This document shows positions 37,614 to 46,801 of a stretch of 64,000 nt of DNA, one piece after another. How positions within the stretch are numbered: position 1 is the first letter of the stretch; each line of letters starts with the position of its first letter. This DNA is from Marinifilum breve. Its GTDB lineage: Bacteria > Bacteroidota > Bacteroidia > Bacteroidales > Marinifilaceae. The position numbers and the translations under genes are program-made. A model generated the notes under the pieces. That model ran no database searches, was not told where the DNA came from, and saw only the letters and a list, made by a program, of their open reading frames with translations. The stretch is from assembly GCF_003202155.1 (NCBI RefSeq), contig NZ_QFLI01000011.1:62001-126000 (forward strand). The letters are read 5' to 3'.

Positions 37614-37997
37614 TTATTTACGTTGACAATTTTTAGGTGTAACACAAGTTCCTGTAGCACGACAAACTACTACTGGTTCTTCAAGAAAATCTGCAGCAGA
37701 TTCAGAGATATCAGTTCTAGGAACGATAACCTTACGAGCTTCAAAAGTCATTTTACGACTTGAATTTCCTTCTTTAATAATTTCACCAACTGCTTCGATA
37801 TAATCACCAGCATAAACAGGAGCTAAAAACTCAACATTTTCATAACCTGCGAACAATCCTTCGTCACCATCACGACGGATTAATAGTTCTGTTGCTACAT
37901 CACCAAATAATTGAAGCATTTTTGCTCCATCAACAAGATTTCCACCATAATGTGCGTCATGAGAGCTCATACGCATTCTAATCATTGCCTTTTCCAT
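37614..37997 (-). CDS. kal: 3-aminobutyryl-CoA ammonia-lyase
   Basis: 127-residue hotdog-fold enzyme that removes ammonia from 3-aminobutyryl-CoA to give crotonyl-CoA. The start [21 protein letters not shown] (from the second Met) is typical of Kal, with the conserved SSHDAHYGG loop and [19 protein letters not shown] helix region. Length fits. Placed directly between the AtoD-like and kce genes. Confidence 0.95.
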   Translation of the reverse strand: MEKAMIRMRMSSHDAHYGGNLVDGAKMLQLFGDVATELLIRRDGDEGLFAGYENVEFLAPVYAGDYIEAVGEIIKEGNSSRKMTFEARKVIVPRTDISESAADFLEEPVVVCRATGTCVTPKNCQRK

Positions 37998-38011
37998 TTG
38001 TCTATATTAGT

Positions 38012-38662
38012 TTAGTTGTTGTTAACGATATAATCCACAAAGATTGAAGGAGTTCTTACCTGTTCAGGGCTAATCTCTCCAACTTCAACCATTTTTTCCG
38101 CCTCAGCAATTACCAAATCAGCTGCAGTAGCCATCAACGGATTAAAGTTTTGAGTGGTTCCTTTGTAAATCAAGTTTCCTTGATTATCACTGATACTTGC
38201 ACCAATCAATGCGATATCAGCACGTAAAGGTTTCTCAAGCAAATATTCCTTACCATCGACCTTTACAACTTCTTTTCCTTCAGCTATAATGGTACCTAAA
38301 CCAGTTGGAGTAAGAACACCTCCCAGGCCAGCCCCTCCTGAACGAACACGTTCTGCAAGCGTTCCTTGAGGGCTAAACTCAACCTCAATTTCACCATTAT
38401 TCATCTGCTCGATAGTTGCAGGGTTGGTACCAATATGAGAAGTAATTACCTTCTTCACTTGCTTATTAGCAATCAATTTACCAAGACCTTTATCTGCAAA
38501 AGCAGTATCATTACAAATGATAGTTAAATTTTTAACACCAGCTTTTACCAGCTGATCAACCATATTATTTGCAGTACCTACAGACATAAAGCCTCCAATC
38601 ATAAGAGTCATTTCGTCTTTTACTTTCGACACTGCTTCGTTAATTGAGATTATCTTGTTCAT
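38012..38662 (-). CDS. atoD: 3-oxoacid CoA-transferase subunit A (AtoD-like)
   Basis: 216-residue A subunit of the acetoacetate:butyryl-CoA CoA-transferase. Family marks: TLMIGGFMSVGTANNMVDQL, the QGTLAERVRSGGAGLGGVLT segment (about 97-116), and KPLRADIALIGASISDNQGN. It is the first gene of the lysine operon, while its B subunit is the tenth. A Bacteroidota-type promoter lies about 80 bases upstream. Confidence 0.94.
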   Translation of the reverse strand: MNKIISINEAVSKVKDEMTLMIGGFMSVGTANNMVDQLVKAGVKNLTIICNDTAFADKGLGKLIANKQVKKVITSHIGTNPATIEQMNNGEIEVEFSPQGTLAERVRSGGAGLGGVLTPTGLGTIIAEGKEVVKVDGKEYLLEKPLRADIALIGASISDNQGNLIYKGTTQNFNPLMATAADLVIAEAEKMVEVGEISPEQVRTPSIFVDYIVNNN

Positions 38663-39161
38663 TGAAATAATTTTTTGGAGAGATTTCTTCTCATCCCATT
38701 ATTTTCAAGGAAAATCAGAAATCACATTGATTAATTCAATGACAAAGATAACGGAATATTCATTTCTTGAAAACGATTGCAAATCTTCATATTAAGACTG
38801 ATTCTAAACGAAAAAACCAAGAAACATTTATTGCGTAAAACCATTCTAAACAAGATCAAGATCGAACAATTTTTCGTTAAAAAATCCAATTTCCTTGTTG
38901 TATTTTTAACTATTTATTTCAAAAAATCACAAATAATAAATCACATACAAAAAAAGTAACTGCTACAAAACATGTAATACAGAATCATTCTAAGCATATG
39001 TTATACAGCATGAAGCTTAAAATGACGTAATCCAAGCTAATTATACAAAATCACATCAAGTTGCCATTCAACATATCTTAACATCATATCAGCTCAATTG
39101 ATTTCACTACTTTTAGTGCTCACAATTCAACCTTTAATTAAACAACCAAAACACACTTTTT
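38663..39161. other. Divergent intergenic region
   Basis: 499 bases between the lysine operon start and the M28 peptidase gene. It holds the minus-strand promoter candidate. The rest is AT-rich; no periodic array was found. A possible plus-strand -7 box TACTTTTA near 39109 lacks a clear -33 partner. Confidence 0.5.
38743..38772 (-). promoter_or_regulatory. Probable promoter of the lysine operon
   Basis: On the minus strand a perfect -7 box TATCTTTG (TAnnTTTG, at 38750-38743) is preceded, 18 bases upstream, by TTTC at 38772-38769 in place of the usual TTTG -33 box. This would start transcription near 38736 with a leader of about 70 bases before the atoD start. Confidence 0.5.
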
Positions 39162-40742
39162 ATGAAACGCAACCTAAAAATCATTGTCATTGCCATTTTA
39201 ATTCTGGCAGGTCACAATTCCTTTGGACAAAAAGATCCTGTAGTCAAAAAAATTATCGAAATCGGAAAAAATGATAATCAGTGCATGTCCCACCTCGACA
39301 TTCTGAGTAACCGATTTGGAGGAAGGTTAATCGGTTCAAATGCATATGACAATTCTGCAGAATGGGCGGCAAGCAAATTCAAAGAATGGGGCATGGAGGT
39401 CATCATGGATGAAGTTGGCAGTTTACCAGTGGGATTTAATCGTGGTCCTTGGTTCGGGAGAATGCTTGGCGGAGACAACATGCACCTTCACTTTGCAACT
39501 CCTTCGTACACTGTAGGGACAAAAGGAGTACAAAAAGGCCATGTACTGTTAGAACCAAAAACCCAGCGACAATTCGATCGAATGAAGGGCAAATTAAAAG
39601 GAGCATGGGTGCTTATCGGTGGAAAAAACAAAGGATGGCCAATCGATTATTCGGAAAAAGCTGAAGAACATAGAGCAGAAATTCGCGCGGAAAATGCAAA
39701 GATTGAGAAGAAAAACGACAGCATCAGAAGAATCAACTGGAGAAACAGACATGGAGAACAAATTGAACTAATTCCTTTGAAAGAAGAGCCAGCCTTATTT
39801 TACAAACAAATGGTAGATGCGGGCATTCTAGGAATTATTCAATCTGCAAAACTTCCAATTACTGCCATGTACGACCGAAAGAACCTAATGAATATGACTT
39901 TCGAGACACTACCCAAAATTCCAGACATCAAACTAAATGAACATCAATATAAAACCATTGCACAAATGGCAAAAGAACGTCAGCGATTTGAACTGGAGTT
40001 TGATATTCGCAATCATTTTAGAATGGGACCTGTGAAATACCATAGTGTAATTGGTGTCATCAAGGGAAGCAAATACCCAAATGAGTATGTAATTATGGGT
40101 GGACACTTGGATGCTTTTGATATTGCAACAGGAGGTGTTGATAATGGATCTGGTGTTTCGCCAGCCATGGAGGCCGCCCGCCTAATAATGAAAGCAGGAG
40201 GAAAACCCAAAAGAACAATTCTGGTTTGTTTATGGGCAGGAGAAGAATTTGGCTTACTAGGTTCAAAACATTGGATCAAAACAAATCAGGATAAGCTGGA
40301 TAAAATTGCCAACATGTTTAACCGCGACAGCGGACCAACAGCAACAACAAGCTTAAGTGTCACAAAAGCCATGTGGGACGATATGGAAAAGATCTGTAAA
40401 CCTCTATCAACAATTAATCCAAATATTCCTTTTATACTTAAAAAGCGAAAGCCAACCAAGCGCCCTAAAACACCATGGGGAACAGATAGTGGTCCATTTG
40501 CCGTAGCAGGCGTTCCTACAATGGAATTTGGAAAAACCGATCATTTTGGATATGATTTCAGCTACAGGGAAATCTGGCATACCGAGAGAGATTTGTACAA
40601 CATGAGCATTGCAGAATACCAGGAACATTCTTCTATCGTAACAGCCGTTGTGGTATATGGAATTGCGAACCTGAATCATCTTCTTTCCCGTGAAGGATAT
40701 TATCTAGAAGAGAAAGATAAAAAAGAACTAACACAGAAATAA
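39162..40742 (+). CDS. Secreted M28-family zinc peptidase
   Basis: 526-residue exported aminopeptidase-like enzyme. Signal peptide about 1-23 (AGHNSFGQ). A PA-type inserted domain lies about 115-230. The M28 catalytic core has the first zinc His315 (GGHLDAFD), bridging Asp327 (GGVDNGSG), Glu361-Glu362 (WAGEEFGLLGS), a metal Asp in FNRDSG and the final His in KTDHFGYDF. All needed ligands are present. Likely acts in the periplasm or outside the cell on peptides, which could feed the amino-acid fermentation encoded next door. Confidence 0.94.
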   Translation: MKRNLKIIVIAILILAGHNSFGQKDPVVKKIIEIGKNDNQCMSHLDILSNRFGGRLIGSNAYDNSAEWAASKFKEWGMEVIMDEVGSLPVGFNRGPWFGRMLGGDNMHLHFATPSYTVGTKGVQKGHVLLEPKTQRQFDRMKGKLKGAWVLIGGKNKGWPIDYSEKAEEHRAEIRAENAKIEKKNDSIRRINWRNRHGEQIELIPLKEEPALFYKQMVDAGILGIIQSAKLPITAMYDRKNLMNMTFETLPKIPDIKLNEHQYKTIAQMAKERQRFELEFDIRNHFRMGPVKYHSVIGVIKGSKYPNEYVIMGGHLDAFDIATGGVDNGSGVSPAMEAARLIMKAGGKPKRTILVCLWAGEEFGLLGSKHWIKTNQDKLDKIANMFNRDSGPTATTSLSVTKAMWDDMEKICKPLSTINPNIPFILKKRKPTKRPKTPWGTDSGPFAVAGVPTMEFGKTDHFGYDFSYREIWHTERDLYNMSIAEYQEHSSIVTAVVVYGIANLNHLLSREGYYLEEKDKKELTQK

Positions 40743-40781
40743 GAAAGCTTTCGATAACAATCGGAGAATAAATAGGCTATT

Positions 40782-40832
40782 AAAAAACAACCGAGGCTTG
40801 CCGTATAAATACAACAAACCTCGGTTTATATT
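40782..40832. terminator. Bidirectional terminator
   Basis: Stem AACCGAGG (40789-40796) with CCTCGGTT (40819-40826), extended by TTG/CAA pairs. T-rich sequence follows on both strands (TTATATTTT on plus, T6 on minus). It separates the convergent M28 peptidase and membrane protein genes. Confidence 0.8.
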
Positions 40833-40890
40833 TTGAGGTAATAAGCCACAACAACTTGTGACGAGATAATAATTCTTTTCTCTATATCTT

Positions 40891-41328
40891 TTACATGTTT
40901 TTATATGTTTTAACTTGTCTGTACCCAAGAACAAAAAGAGCAAGCAACTTAATCACTTCCATCACTATATACATTATATGAACCGAGCTTTTTTCGGGCT
41001 GCATTCCTTGCATTATTAATTGTGCATGCTCATTAAGTTCCGGAAGGAGATAACCCGATTGCGCCACAATAAATGTAAAGATTGTGATCCCGGTCACCAC
41101 AACCACCTTATCGGCATAGTATACAAACAGGTACACCAGCATAATGGCAGTAAAAATCCGCTCTACAAAATTTAATGCCCCAAACACATGCATTCCCACA
41201 TCTAAAGCTGTTGGAGTATCTAGTGATTCTGCACGAAATTTAACCCAAGCTTCCATAAAACTAATGGCAAGAATAAAGCCTGCCCAAATAAAAGTGACTA
41301 CAAAGCCGTATTTTATAAATCTACCCAT
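40891..41328 (-). CDS. Small four-helix membrane protein
   Basis: 145-residue hydrophobic protein, about four membrane segments (about 7-27, 55-73, 75-95, 115-135). No enzymatic motif. A conserved-looking SFMEAWVKFRAESL segment follows the first helix and GMHVFGALNFVERIF precedes the second. I do not recognise the family. Its only close neighbour on the same strand is the YugP-type protease gene upstream. Confidence 0.7.
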   Translation of the reverse strand: MGRFIKYGFVVTFIWAGFILAISFMEAWVKFRAESLDTPTALDVGMHVFGALNFVERIFTAIMLVYLFVYYADKVVVVTGITIFTFIVAQSGYLLPELNEHAQLIMQGMQPEKSSVHIMYIVMEVIKLLALFVLGYRQVKTYKNM

Positions 41329-41388
41329 ATATCTTATTTTTATTTTGAACCATTAAAAATAAAAAAAGATTAATTAGTACAAACAAAA

Positions 41389-41420
41389 AAAAGACTCCAT
41401 TTACAATGAAGCCTTTTCTA
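41389..41420 (-). terminator. Probable terminator of the YugP-type gene
   Basis: On the minus strand, AAAAGGCTTCATT and AATGGAGTCTTTT pair with two G-T pairs around a short loop and are followed by a run of T. It lies about 20 bases past the stop at 41440. Confidence 0.6.
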
Positions 41421-41439
41421 TTATAATTTATTCTAACAT

Positions 41440-42117
41440 CTACTCTCTTCTTCCCATGTAGAGCATCACATAATACATCAATGTAGCCAATGAGGATAAT
41501 GCAGCCACGATATAGGTGTAAGCTGCCCATCGCAATGCATCATCTGCATTTTTTTGCGATTCATAGGTTGTAATCCCAGTTGTCTTCAACCATTTTAAAG
41601 CCCTATTACTGGCGTCAATTTCAACTGGCAAAGTAATAATACTAAACAATGTAGTTGCGGCAAACATTACAATACCTGCAAGTAAAAGCTCAGGAAAAGA
41701 ATTAATCATGATGATACCAGCCAATAAAATCCACTGCAACCATTTCGAACTAAAACTCACCACTGGCACCAAAGCGGATCTCATTTGCAACCACGAATAA
41801 GCCTGCGCATGCTGAATTGCATGCCCTGTTTCATGAGCAGCAACTGCTGCAGCTGCAACATTTCGTCCATGATACACTTCCTGACTCAAATTAATGGTTT
41901 TCTCTGCTGGATTGTAATGATCTGACAGCTGCCCACTCACCGATCCTATCCTAACTCCTGTTACCCCATGATCTCTCAACATTTGCTCTACCACCTCTTT
42001 TCCACTCATTCCATTCGAGGTAGGAATTTGAGAGTATTTTTGAAATCGTGACTTCAACTGATGACTCACCAGCCAACTCAACAAAGTAAATCCTATAAAA
42101 ACTATCCAAATACTCAT
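41440..42117 (-). CDS. Zinc metallopeptidase, YugP family
   Basis: 225-residue membrane protease (Zn_peptidase_2). The active site HETGHAIQH has ligands His95 and His99 with Glu96. N-terminal helix about 3-18 and two or three helices in the C-terminal half (LVPVVSFSSKWLQWILLAGIIM reaches across one). The segment DHYNPAEKTINLS before the site is typical of the family. Substrate unknown. Confidence 0.93.
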   Translation of the reverse strand: MSIWIVFIGFTLLSWLVSHQLKSRFQKYSQIPTSNGMSGKEVVEQMLRDHGVTGVRIGSVSGQLSDHYNPAEKTINLSQEVYHGRNVAAAAVAAHETGHAIQHAQAYSWLQMRSALVPVVSFSSKWLQWILLAGIIMINSFPELLLAGIVMFAATTLFSIITLPVEIDASNRALKWLKTTGITTYESQKNADDALRWAAYTYIVAALSSLATLMYYVMLYMGRRE

Positions 42118-42353
42118 ATTCTCTCATTTTATTATTTCAATTCAAGTGGATCAAATTCTTTGCCAATATATAATCATTTCATATTAGTGCCGATTTGTCA
42201 GTCACAACTTTGAGCACATGCTGTTTGTATCACTATCAAAATCACACCCCTAAACCTGTTATCCTAAAATCCAAATCTTTGAATTTCAGACAGATTTAAG
42301 AGCTTGAAATCCAAAAAATCGCTACATTTTCTTAGATTTACACATATAATGCT

Positions 42354-42361
42354 TATTTTTG
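42354..42361 (+). promoter_or_regulatory. Candidate -7 box for the acyltransferase gene
   Basis: TATTTTTG fits TAnnTTTG and lies 31 bases before the ATG. A -33 TTTG at the right spacing is not present (TTAG near 42332), so this is weak. Confidence 0.35.
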
Positions 42362-42392
42362 CCACTCCTTAAAAAACTAATTCAACCAAAGA

Positions 42393-43562
42393 ATGATCAC
42401 CGAATCAGATTTTGATGACATAAGACCATATAACGATTCAGAGGTAGTTGAAGTAATTAATCGCCTTCTTCAAGAAGAAGCGTTTATTAAGTTTGCGCAG
42501 CAACTTTTTCCTGGTTTCACAAAAGAAATGATAGAAAAAGCCTTGAGCGAAGTGAAATCCATCAAGGAATTTCAGGGTAATTTTATTATCCGATTGGCGC
42601 AACACATTATCGACAACACAACCAAAGGAATCACAATTGACGGATTGGAAAACTTAGACCCTAACGAAAGTTATCTATTCATTTCTGATCATCGTGATAT
42701 TATCCTTGATTCAGCATTGCTTAATGTAATGATGCATCACCATGGTTTTGAAACTACTGAAATTGCAATTGGAAGCAACTTATTAATTCAGCCTTGGATT
42801 GCTGATTTAGTAAAGCTGAACAAAAGTTTTGTCGTAAACAGAAATGTAACTGTTCGCCAAATGTTGGAAAGTTCAAAACAACTTTCCAATTACATTAACT
42901 TTGCCTTAAACACCAAGAAATCCTCAATTTGGATTGCTCAACGTGAAGGTAGAACAAAAGATGGTGATGACAGAACCCAACAAAGTCTTTTAAAAATGCT
43001 ACAAATGAGTGGCGGAAAAGAATTTTGTTCTCACTTTAAAAACCTAAGAATTGTTCCTGTTGCCATTTCTTATGAATATGAACCTTGCGATGCAATGAAA
43101 ACTCTTGAGGTTCATTTAAAAGAAACTGAATCTGGGTATCAAAAAACTGCGAAAGATGACTTAAGAAGTATGATTCGCGGAATGATCAACGAAAAAGGTC
43201 GTGTTCACTTCAATATCGGCAAACCAATATCTCACATGTTGGATACCATTGAAGATATGGATGAAAGCAAAGATAAATTCAAAGCTCTTGCTGATTTAAT
43301 TGATTACAGAATTCACAAAAATTACAAATTGTGGCCTGATAATTATATTGCATACGACATTGTTAACAACAGCAAAGAGTTTCTTGACAAGTATACCATT
43401 GAGGAAAAAGAATTGTTCCTTAAACACATGGAGAAGAAAATTGCTACAATCGAAGATCGTGCTGAAGACATGGAAAGATTACACCAGATCTTCTTTGAGA
43501 TTTACGCAAACCCTGTAAAAAACAGGCTAGAATTAACAAAACCAGAATTTGTTGAAGATTAA
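42393..43562 (+). CDS. 1-acylglycerol-3-phosphate acyltransferase-like protein
   Basis: 389-residue PlsC/PlsB-type acyltransferase. The catalytic His100 sits in ISDHRDIILDS; the spacing to the acidic residue (HRDIILD) differs slightly from the textbook HX4D, but the nearby Asp102 may serve. The second block IAQREGRTKDGDDRTQQ corresponds to the EGTRS substrate motif, and IVPVAISYEYEPCD matches block IV. No membrane helix is obvious. About 140 C-terminal residues extend beyond the domain. Likely role in phospholipid or ornithine-lipid synthesis, inferred. Confidence 0.82.
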   Translation: MITESDFDDIRPYNDSEVVEVINRLLQEEAFIKFAQQLFPGFTKEMIEKALSEVKSIKEFQGNFIIRLAQHIIDNTTKGITIDGLENLDPNESYLFISDHRDIILDSALLNVMMHHHGFETTEIAIGSNLLIQPWIADLVKLNKSFVVNRNVTVRQMLESSKQLSNYINFALNTKKSSIWIAQREGRTKDGDDRTQQSLLKMLQMSGGKEFCSHFKNLRIVPVAISYEYEPCDAMKTLEVHLKETESGYQKTAKDDLRSMIRGMINEKGRVHFNIGKPISHMLDTIEDMDESKDKFKALADLIDYRIHKNYKLWPDNYIAYDIVNNSKEFLDKYTIEEKELFLKHMEKKIATIEDRAEDMERLHQIFFEIYANPVKNRLELTKPEFVED

Positions 43563-43570
43563 ATAACTCA

Positions 43571-43598
43571 AAAGGCTTTCATAACGAAAGCCTTTTTT
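43571..43598 (+). terminator. Rho-independent terminator
   Basis: Stem AAAGGCTTTC (43571-43580) with GAAAGCCTTT (43586-43595), then T-run. Located 9 bases after the acyltransferase stop. Confidence 0.85.
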
Positions 43599-43666
43599 AT
43601 TGCTTTTTCTTTTTATTGAACGAGAATTTTAATAATTTCGGTCAACGAAAAATCAACTATACAATT

Positions 43667-43882
43667 ATGAAATTGATAAAGTTTCTTCTGATCATGTCTA
43701 CCTTTTTAATAATGGTAGCCGCAATTTTTAATCTTTTAAATGCTAATGCAGAAGCGCCGGATAGAACAGGTGTTTACATCGAACTTGTTGTAATGTTCGT
43801 TCTTACGCTTACGATGGTATTATTGAACAACGTAGAAAAAAAGATGAAACAATTGGAAAACAAACAGGATCAGGAGCTTTAA
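43667..43882 (+). CDS. Small two-helix membrane protein
   Basis: 71-residue protein with two hydrophobic helices (about 4-22 and 36-54) and a charged C-terminal tail (NNVEKKMKQLENKQDQEL). I chose the ATG at 43667; the upstream in-frame start at 43616 lies almost inside the preceding terminator. Its stop codon lies in the loop of its own terminator. Function unknown. Confidence 0.65.
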   Translation: MKLIKFLLIMSTFLIMVAAIFNLLNANAEAPDRTGVYIELVVMFVLTLTMVLLNNVEKKMKQLENKQDQEL

Positions 43883-43896
43883 TGGCTCCTTTTTTT
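43872..43896 (+). terminator. Rho-independent terminator overlapping a stop codon
   Basis: Stem AGGAGC / GCTCCT with the TAA stop in the 7-base loop, then T-run. Confidence 0.75.
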
Positions 43897-44047
43897 ATGC
43901 TTAAAATTCACAAATCTATGGCATTAAGAAACCTTAAAAATTGAATTACCCAAATCCTAAATAATGTTAAGGCTTGTTAATGCATTCAATATTTCAATAA
44001 AGATTTTGGTATATTCGAATGCAGGCTCAAAACAAAAAGAAAAATTA

Positions 44048-44242
44048 ATGCTTGAACAAACAAAAATTGTACTATCTAATGTCAGCTTTGACTTAGGCTT
44101 ATTTCGAAAAGAACTTATTAAGGCTCTTAAATGGTTACAACCATCAGAAGTAGCCGCTCTTAAAAACTGGTGTTCGGAAAATTTTTCAGGAAGATTCGAT
44201 GAAATCGCAAGTGAAGTTCTCCACCCACAATTGTCTTTATAA
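44048..44242 (+). CDS. Small conserved hypothetical protein
   Basis: 64-residue soluble protein (MLEQTKIVLSNVSFDLGLF start). I chose the ATG at 44048; the longer form from 43964 adds residues that look like untranslated leader. The middle FRKELIKALKWLQPSEV and KNWCSENFSGRFDEIASEVL suggest two helices. It is followed by a strong terminator, which supports it as an expressed unit. Function unknown. Confidence 0.65.
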   Translation: MLEQTKIVLSNVSFDLGLFRKELIKALKWLQPSEVAALKNWCSENFSGRFDEIASEVLHPQLSL

Positions 44243-44265
44243 TATTTGTAACAACCAATAATACG

Positions 44266-44294
44266 GAGAGGTGTATCACACCTCTCTTTTTTTT
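44266..44294 (+). terminator. Rho-independent terminator
   Basis: Perfect stem GAGAGGTGT (44266-44274) with ACACCTCTC (44278-44286), 3-base loop, then eight T. Confidence 0.9.
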
Positions 44295-44306
44295 GTGTTT
44301 GTAATA

Positions 44307-44372
44307 CCGATTATTAATTAGTAGGAGCCTTTTGTTCGCATTACTCCAAAAGACTAACTAATTATATATCGG
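44307..44372. repeat. Imperfect inverted repeat
   Basis: CCGATTATTAATTAGT (44307-44322) pairs with ACTAATTATATATCGG (44357-44372), two mismatches, and the inner part adds CTTTTG/CAAAAG. It lies in the 258-base space between two small genes. Could be a transcript hairpin or a remnant of a small non-autonomous element. Confidence 0.55.
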
Positions 44373-44501
44373 CATTTCAATTTAATATTCCACAGTTTCG
44401 CTAAAGCTCACTCTGAAATTTAAATGGTATAATTTACTATCAGTGACCCATTTCCAATTCGAAAAATTAGCTTAACTTCGCAGCTGATAAAATTTAAAGA
44501 G

Positions 44502-44783
44502 ATGATAAAGTTTAAACGTCATATTAAAGTTGATGATCAGGTATTCGAAACCTGGTTTGGCATGGACATCAAAAAGAAAGGCAGCAGGCCTAATGTTAGT
44601 ATCTTTTACTATACAGATGATCCAAACGAAGAATTAAGTGTTCACCAACTAATTAAAGGGAATTTTACAAGCAAAGATGAAGCTGTAAAATACGGTACCA
44701 GATTCATGAGAAGAATGTACCAAGACATGATAAAAAGAGAAACTTCTTCAAGTGAAGAAAACGAAGAAGAAACGACACTATAA
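44502..44783 (+). CDS. Small conserved hypothetical protein
   Basis: 93-residue soluble protein starting MIKFKRHIKVDDQVFETWFG. The pattern of short strands followed by a helix (SKDEAVKYGTRFMRRMYQDM) and an acidic tail suggests a small alpha/beta fold. No known domain recognised. It has its own bidirectional terminator shared with aspS. Confidence 0.65.
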   Translation: MIKFKRHIKVDDQVFETWFGMDIKKKGSRPNVSIFYYTDDPNEELSVHQLIKGNFTSKDEAVKYGTRFMRRMYQDMIKRETSSSEENEEETTL

Positions 44784-44798
44784 ATTGCCTCATAAAAA

Positions 44799-44826
44799 AA
44801 CCCGATCGATTGATCGGGTTTTTCTT
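44799..44826. terminator. Bidirectional terminator
   Basis: Stem AACCCGATC (44799-44807) with GATCGGGTT (44812-44820), 4-base loop, T-runs on both strands. Serves the small plus-strand gene and aspS on the minus strand. Confidence 0.9.
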
Positions 44827-44841
44827 TATCTGAATTTTAAA

Positions 44842-46593
44842 TTATTCTTTTCTGTAGTCAAGTCCTAGCTCCACCATTTGCTCGTCAGCAATAGTTGAAG
44901 GTGAATCAATCATCACATCACGACCTGAATTGTTTTTAGGGAATGCAATTACGTCACGGATAGATTCGATTCCTGCGAACAATGATGCCAAACGGTCGAA
45001 ACCAAAAGCAATACCACCATGAGGAGGTGCACCATACTGGAATGCATCCATTAAGAAACCGAACTGAGCTTTTGCTTCCTCATCGGTAAATCCAAGATGC
45101 TTGAACATTTGAGCTTGCAAATCGGTATCGTGAATACGAATAGAACCTCCACCAATTTCAACACCATTAATAACAAGGTCGTAAGCATTTGCACGAACTT
45201 TTCCTGGCTCTGTTTCCAACATGTGGAAATCCTCTGCTTTAGGAGAAGTAAATGGATGGTGCATTGCATGATATCTTTGAGAATCCTCATCCCATTCCAA
45301 TAGAGGGAAATCAACAACCCACATTGGTTTGAATACATTATTATCGCGTAAACCTAGCTGAGTACCCATTTCCAAACGCAACTCACAAAGTTGAGATAAA
45401 GTTGATTTCTTATCACCAACCAAAATCAAGATCAAATCGCCTGGTTTTGCATTACAAGCTTCGGACCACTTTTGTAGGTCTTCAGCACTGTAGAACTTAT
45501 CTACCGATGACTTAAATGAACCATCTTCGTTATACTTCACGTAAACCAATCCTTTAGCACCAATTTGTGGACGCTTTACAAAATCAGTTAATTTATCCAA
45601 TTGTTTACGAGTATAGCTTGCACATCCTTCGGCGCAAACTGCTCCAATATATTCTGCTTCGTCGAATACTTTAAAGTCGTTTCCTTTTGCAATAACACTA
45701 AGGTCAACGAACTCCATACCGAAACGGATATCTGGCTTATCGCTACCATATTTTTCCATTGCTGTAGCGTAATCCATACGTGGGAAATCGTAATCGATAT
45801 CCACATTCTTCAATTTCTTGAATAAGTTTTTGGTCAATCCTTCGAAAGTATTCAAGATATCATCTTGCTCCACAAATGCCATTTCGCAGTCAATTTGAGT
45901 AAACTCAGGCTGACGGTCGGCACGCAAATCCTCATCGCGGAAACATTTTACAATTTGATAGTAACGGTCGAAACCAGAAATCATCAACAATTGCTTAAAC
46001 ACCTGTGGCGACTGTGGCAATGCATAAAACTCACCCGGATTCATTCTCGATGGAACGATAAAGTCACGTGCTCCTTCAGGAGTAGATTTAATCAAAACAG
46101 GAGTTTCTGTTTCGATGAAGTTTAATTGGTCAAGATAATTTCGAACCTCGATACCCATTTTATGACGCATCACAAGATTTTCGCGAACACAAGAACGACG
46201 CAAATCAAGGTAACGATATTTCATTCTTAACTCATCACCACCATCGGTATCATCTTCAATTGTGAATGGAGGCAAAGCCGATTTGCTCAACACCTCAAGT
46301 TTTTCAGCAATAATTTCTACATCACCAGTAGACATTTTACTGTTTTTGCTTTCTCTTTCTGCAACCTTACCTGTAATGGCAACAACGAACTCACGTCCTA
46401 GCTTACGAGCTTGCTCACACAATTCAGCATTTGTTTCCATATTGAAAACAAACTGTGTAATGCCATAACGATCTCGAAGATCGACAAAAGTCATTCCACC
46501 CAAATCGCGTGCTTTTTGCACCCAACCACTTAATGTTACCGTTTCGTTTACATTCTCAATTCTTAATTCTCCGCAAGTATGAGTTCTGTACAT
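44842..46593 (-). CDS. aspS: Aspartyl-tRNA synthetase
   Basis: 583-residue class II synthetase that charges tRNA with aspartate. An N-terminal OB-fold anticodon-binding domain (about 1-105, [26 protein letters not shown]) is followed by the catalytic core with motif 2 ([18 protein letters not shown]), the bacterial GAD insertion (about 280-410) and motif 3 ([15 protein letters not shown]). Length is normal for the bacterial enzyme. Confidence 0.98.
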   Translation of the reverse strand: MYRTHTCGELRIENVNETVTLSGWVQKARDLGGMTFVDLRDRYGITQFVFNMETNAELCEQARKLGREFVVAITGKVAERESKNSKMSTGDVEIIAEKLEVLSKSALPPFTIEDDTDGGDELRMKYRYLDLRRSCVRENLVMRHKMGIEVRNYLDQLNFIETETPVLIKSTPEGARDFIVPSRMNPGEFYALPQSPQVFKQLLMISGFDRYYQIVKCFRDEDLRADRQPEFTQIDCEMAFVEQDDILNTFEGLTKNLFKKLKNVDIDYDFPRMDYATAMEKYGSDKPDIRFGMEFVDLSVIAKGNDFKVFDEAEYIGAVCAEGCASYTRKQLDKLTDFVKRPQIGAKGLVYVKYNEDGSFKSSVDKFYSAEDLQKWSEACNAKPGDLILILVGDKKSTLSQLCELRLEMGTQLGLRDNNVFKPMWVVDFPLLEWDEDSQRYHAMHHPFTSPKAEDFHMLETEPGKVRANAYDLVINGVEIGGGSIRIHDTDLQAQMFKHLGFTDEEAKAQFGFLMDAFQYGAPPHGGIAFGFDRLASLFAGIESIRDVIAFPKNNSGRDVMIDSPSTIADEQMVELGLDYRKE

Positions 46594-46618
46594 CTTTTAC
46601 CAATTAATTGAATTAAAT

Positions 46619-46653
46619 TAGCTTTTAGCCTTTAGCTATTAGCTCTTAGCTTT
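46619..46653. repeat. Heptanucleotide tandem repeat TAGCNNT x5
   Basis: Five consecutive 7-base units: TAGCTTT, TAGCCTT, TAGCTAT, TAGCTCT, TAGCTTT, in the 208-base divergent space between aspS and tadA, directly upstream of the aspS start. Confidence 0.85.
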
Positions 46654-46704
46654 TAAAATTCCACACCAGAACATCCAAATCACACCATCAATTCTAAAAT
46701 GGAA

Positions 46705-46736
46705 TTCATTCTTTGTTACTGGTTTTGTTAACTTTG
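46705..46736 (+). promoter_or_regulatory. Candidate promoter of tadA
   Basis: TAACTTTG at 46729-46736 fits TAnnTTTG exactly. The best -33 partner at correct spacing is TTC at 46705-46707 (21 bases between). ATG follows 65 bases later. Confidence 0.4.
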
Positions 46737-46801
46737 CGAAAATACTAACAATTTGTGAAACAGAATAGCTTTCATTAACAGATTTATAAAAAAGATTATT
46801 T

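Noticed and set aside
38777-38959. 60-residue plus-strand open reading frame in the divergent gap
   Set aside because: Low-complexity Lys/Ile/Phe composition typical of AT-rich noncoding DNA; overlaps the lysine operon promoter region.
42393-43562. Call as classic PlsC
   Set aside because: The His-to-Asp spacing differs from HX4D and the protein is longer than usual, so only acyltransferase-like is stated.
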